DNA of 64,000 nt from NCBI GenBank assembly GCA_022747635.1, contig JAKTNV010000024.1, positions 4,687,665 through 4,751,664 on the forward strand, given 5' to 3'. Shown here one piece after another: positions 60,201 through 64,000 of the stretch (positions are counted from its first letter, which is position 1; each line of letters starts with the position of its first letter). The notes under the pieces are model-generated. The model was not told the DNA's origin. It made no database searches and saw only the letters and a program-made list of their open reading frames with translations. The DNA comes from Hetaerina americana (taxonomy: Eukaryota > Arthropoda > Insecta > Odonata > Calopterygidae). The translations under genes were made by a program, and so were the position numbers.

Positions 60201-63200
60201 AGTTCACTCGCCGTCCACCGCGGCGCAAGTGCGCCCTCTCCTCTCATCCTACATCCTTCTCCCACCCGCCAATGAGGCACCGTCCTCCTCCCTCCCATTC
60301 CCACCTCGCCCCCATCCCCCTCCCCGCATTCTTTCCTTCCTCCATTACACTCCTCCCTACAACAGTCTTCAACCCCGTAATTTTCTCCGCTGTATTTCCT
60401 CCTCTCATTTTACAAGCACTTTTATTCGAAATTCGGCCTCGACCGTCTGTGTGGTGAGTCTCAGCTTTCTCGTTCGGTCGGAGGGTGGAATATCTCCATT
60501 CGTGATTGTTGTCATAATTCCCTGACAGTTACTTCTTAAGAACGCCGGGGGAGTGGCAGGTGATCATATATACATATATAGCTCTGAATAACGGTCAGAG
60601 AAAGTTGATCACCACGCGGTGTAATACTTGGAGCGAAAAATGCCTCTCAGTATTTGGTCGTGTAAAATTTTAGCGTTTGGTTCATTGATTCTTGGTATGG
60701 TGAATAAATATGGAACTAAAAACCCTTCGCCAAATATCTCAGTATGGGAAATGTTTATTCTTTCAGATTCTGTATATTGTGAAGGCATTCGGTTTCCCCC
60801 TGTTAGTGAATCAGTGGCCATCCTTTAATAATAAGTTAGTGGTATAGTTGAGTGATATAGCTGTTGACAATGTAGTGTGTTGTTAAGGTGGCGATAAAGC
60901 CGTCGGCCTAATTCACGCATATATTCATGTTCACACTATCTCGGGTTGGTCTTCTTTCGTTCATATTTGGTTTACTTTTCGCATTCTTGTCCTGTGTCCG
61001 GTTGCCTGGGCTTTAGATGAACTAACGCTAGGGCAGGACGATCATAGTCACGTGAAAATCACGGAAATGTTCGATCCCTGGGGAAGATGAGGCATTTTGT
61101 TTGAAAAATTTCGAGGATAAACAGTATGCGAGTCGGCATTTGCATGTGGATTAACGTTAATTTTGTGTCTTACTTCAATAAGCCGTTGATTCAACGCGAA
61201 TGGCAATAGCGGTATACGTAGTCTCAGTTATTTCAGCTAACGCTACTTTGCTTCGAAAAAAGCATGTTAAAGCTTGATTTAATTCCAGAAACACATCTCG
61301 GCTTCTGGACAATTTGCCGCGATATGTTAATGCGCATACTTACGACGATGTTGTTTCGAAATCACCATCAAATATAGCTAAAATATTCTGCAGTTATTGA
61401 TGTTTTGAAGGCTTATGTTAAAAAGCCTCGTCTCGTGTTCTACTGAAAACGTCGATTTCGGTAAACGTACGGTAGCGAATCGAGTGCGGATGTTTGTTCA
61501 AAATCTATCCTTATCTATATGGACACGCAAGGTCAAAAACTCTTTCCATCGCCAACTTACGAGGCTGGTGGCAACTCTTCTTCGTTCACGAATCCCTCCA
61601 ACGGCAAAGAAATGCTGTTCGCCGGCACCGAGTAAACGTCTCGTGCACGCAAGTTTGAACTGTGAATTGGTGTTATGCCTGAGGGATGTGTGCCATTTTC
61701 GATTAATTGTTTTTGGAAGAGTATTTGAATATGTCTTTGGTGTCAAGTGTTCCTCTTATTTTATCCTCGTGGTCAAAGAGGCCAACTTAATGTGGGGTCA
61801 TGGTAATACCCTCGGTGTCACAAGTAAACTCGAGTGTTTTGTACCTTTCTACAAGTCTTAATATAACCCGCTCTCTTCTTATATCAAGGGGCTCCTAACT
61901 AAATTCCTGAAGGTATATGAGCCAGCTGAGAAGTAATTTAATTCTGACGATGGAAATGGCTTTTACCAACAACTATAGATGCTCTGTGATAACTAGGTTT
62001 CCACTCGACGAATAATATATCACGCTTTTGATGCATAGGCTCACATCATACGGGCATGCATCACGCGATCGAGTAATCAAGGACGCGTGAGTTAAGTCAT
62101 TCCTAAGAAATCATGATTCCATTAATTCGTGGTCGGCTCTGTTAAGTTAATAGGGAAGCACTCAAGGAGAGCAACTCACGTTCTCCGCTGCGCGTCCCCC
62201 TAGGGTGCCATCGTATTCCGCGCGCTGCCCGAGCCATCGGCTTCGTCGATCCCTCCAGAATCCTTCACCTCCCGTTGCCTCCGTAATCTCTCCTGTCTTC
62301 TCCCGTGTATGCAACGCTTTTCACCAGTCCCGGCGCTCCCCACCTAGTCGTTCCGTCGTTTTCACCAAGCCGATGATAGTTGGTGAAACCATGACGTGCA
62401 TCTGTGCAGCTCGCTGGTCTCCCGTCCCCTCGCACGCCCTTATCTCTCCCTCGCAGTCTGGTTGCCGGGTGCCTTTCCTCCTCAACCCGTCCACCCCCTC
62501 CCCTCTCCCCCTCCCACCCTCGGGGTGGTCGGCCCCCCTCTCCACTTTGAGTGTCCACAAAGGAGCCGACTGTTCGCAGTACACATTCGGTATTCCCCTA
62601 TCCTTGTCTTTCATTTTCCCAGGGCGCATCAGCCTCACCTCCTGATCTGAAGTCCGGGAAAGCGTTCGCGGTCGTTTATCAAGGCGATCGGTGTGCTCAC
62701 GTGCGTGCGTGGAGGGTTGGCGGGGAGGGGAACGAGCGGTAGGAATTTCTTCAGTTTCCCACGCAAGCTGATTGAGACCCCCCCCCCCCCCGTTCGCTAT
62801 GACTCTGGATCTTATCAGGAAGGGGATCTAGTCGCCCTAATAAACAGTTATGGATGCGTCTCCTCCTCCCATCTTCTTTTTTTCCTACTTAACTGGGTAA
62901 AAACCCCCCACTCGCGCGGTAAAATTGCCGACCCATCGTCGTTAGACAGTGTCGGTTGGAGACGAGCAAGTTCCGAGTCGATATGAGTTTAACGTCTTGC
63001 TTTACATACGTGACTTGGTCCCTTTCGAATGTGTGGTGATTTGGTGTTCGTCCAATAACCAATAGCAAACGGTAGAACCGACGATGGTGTTATCCAGAGT
63101 TTGGTCCATTTAAATTAATTCTATTTATTTCGGTCGCGGAAGCGCTGTGTTGGTCGCCGAAAAAGTATCTCCAGAGGAAGGTCACTCGCGTCGAGGCCGG

Positions 63201-64000
63201 AGCAGGTCTCATTTCACTTTCGAATAATATGTAAATTTGATCAAATATTGGAGCCAAGGGGTGCGCTGACCTCTCGGATATGGGCATTCCGACACATCTC
63301 CCCATCGCCGATCTCTATCGCCGGCTCCTGACAATCTGATGTTGCCGTGTTTACTCGTCCCAAATATTCAACGTCCGCCGGGCGTCGGCAAACATTCCAT
63401 CCGCCCAGAATCCATGACGAAAAATCTCGGACACCCCGCCGGGATCTGCGATCCTTAATCTGTCCATTTTCCTTCGTCTCAATCGTGGTCGTGAATTACT
63501 CTTACCCACGCCCCTCCACCCTCTACTCCTCCTTTCCCACTATGTCGGCGGAGCCTCTCACAAAATCCCCTCCCCAGTACCCAGAAATTCTCGGATCACC
63601 AAGCTCGAGTAAGTTAAACAGTTTTCCCCGGCGGGTAAATAGTCCGCCCTATATCTCTCTCTCTCTTACACCCACACACACGTACCATCCACACAGTCTG
63701 GGGAGTGTCTCTCTGCATCCATTAAACTCTGGAGTTCTCGGGAATTTCGTCTCGTGCGGGTTTCCTTTTTGAGAGCCCCCTGCGGTCAAGGGTGATCTTC
63801 ATTTCCCAGAAGATCGGGAATGAAAAAAACTGAGAAAAAAGAACCGCATTGAACATTAAAACCTATAATATCGAATAATTAATGTTTCTCAGGAGGAAGT
63901 AAATAGTCGCGAGTAAAAGGAATGATGAATGACTGACGTGGTTTGTCATTTGCATTTTTATTGCAACACATGGCAGTTTTGTTCCTCGAAAAATTAGCGA
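60201..64000. other. Non-coding stretch to the window end, no gene recognised
   Basis: Pyrimidine-rich segments occur at about 60,200-60,410 and 62,200-62,650, and a run of 14 C at 62,778-62,791. A short TATATACATATATA stretch lies near 60,567-60,580. The remaining DNA is of ordinary composition. Open frames, including one of 148 codons at 61,415-61,861, show no motifs I recognise. Confidence 0.5.

Noticed and set aside
61020..61095. TTCGATCCC string resembling a T loop
   Set aside because: The flanking bases do not pair into a T stem and no A box is visible.

Overview
This window looks like a stretch of a large, intron-rich animal genome, most likely an arthropod. It has very low coding density, metazoan-type splice signals, long dinucleotide microsatellites, tRNA-derived SINE-like pieces and fragments of at least two LINE families. 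There are no operons, bacterial gene clusters, rRNA genes or CRISPR arrays. Nearly all long open frames fall in C+T-rich or CpG-rich low-complexity DNA and look like compositional artefacts. The species cannot be named from the sequence; an insect is inferred from the style of the one large coding exon (Ala, His, Pro and Ser homopolymers) and the repeat types.

Layout: 1-10.7 kb is non-coding, with a 203-bp inverted-repeat (foldback) element at 3.7-3.9 kb and a pyrimidine tract at 7.5-8.2 kb. At 10.76-12.02 kb a 5'-truncated RTE-type LINE on the minus strand lies between two (TA)n/T-tract microsatellites. At 12.56-12.72 kb there is a minisatellite with a 17-bp unit. Between 12.7 and 23 kb the sequence is mostly non-coding, with a CpG-rich patch at 17.6-18.2 kb and a LINE 3'-end fragment at 20.3 kb. 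A short exon with clean splice sites lies at 23,065-23,163 (33 codons, phase 0 at both ends). A weaker exon candidate follows at 24.5 kb. SINE-like heads occur at 29.0 kb (minus), 36.4 kb (plus, best preserved) and 60.1 kb (minus).

The main coding feature is an exon at 44.6-45.77 kb on the plus strand. It encodes a long low-complexity N-terminal-type segment and ends at a phase-0 splice donor. A pyrimidine-rich, then CpG-rich, then microsatellite-rich region (40.6-44.6 kb) precedes it and may hold its promoter and 5' leader. The 23-kb exon could belong to the same gene because strand and phase allow it, but nothing proves this. From 45.8 kb to the end the DNA looks intronic or intergenic. It contains a 131-bp inverted-repeat element at 48.8 kb, a decayed CR1/jockey-like reverse transcriptase at 50.0-50.7 kb (minus), and many C+T-rich tracts, including short tandem repeats at 55.3-55.5 kb.

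I found no convincing new molecular system. The most useful leads are the homopolymer-rich exon, the two foldback elements, the shared 3' end of two LINE fragments, the RTE copy inside microsatellite DNA, and the strong bias of pyrimidine tracts to the plus strand.
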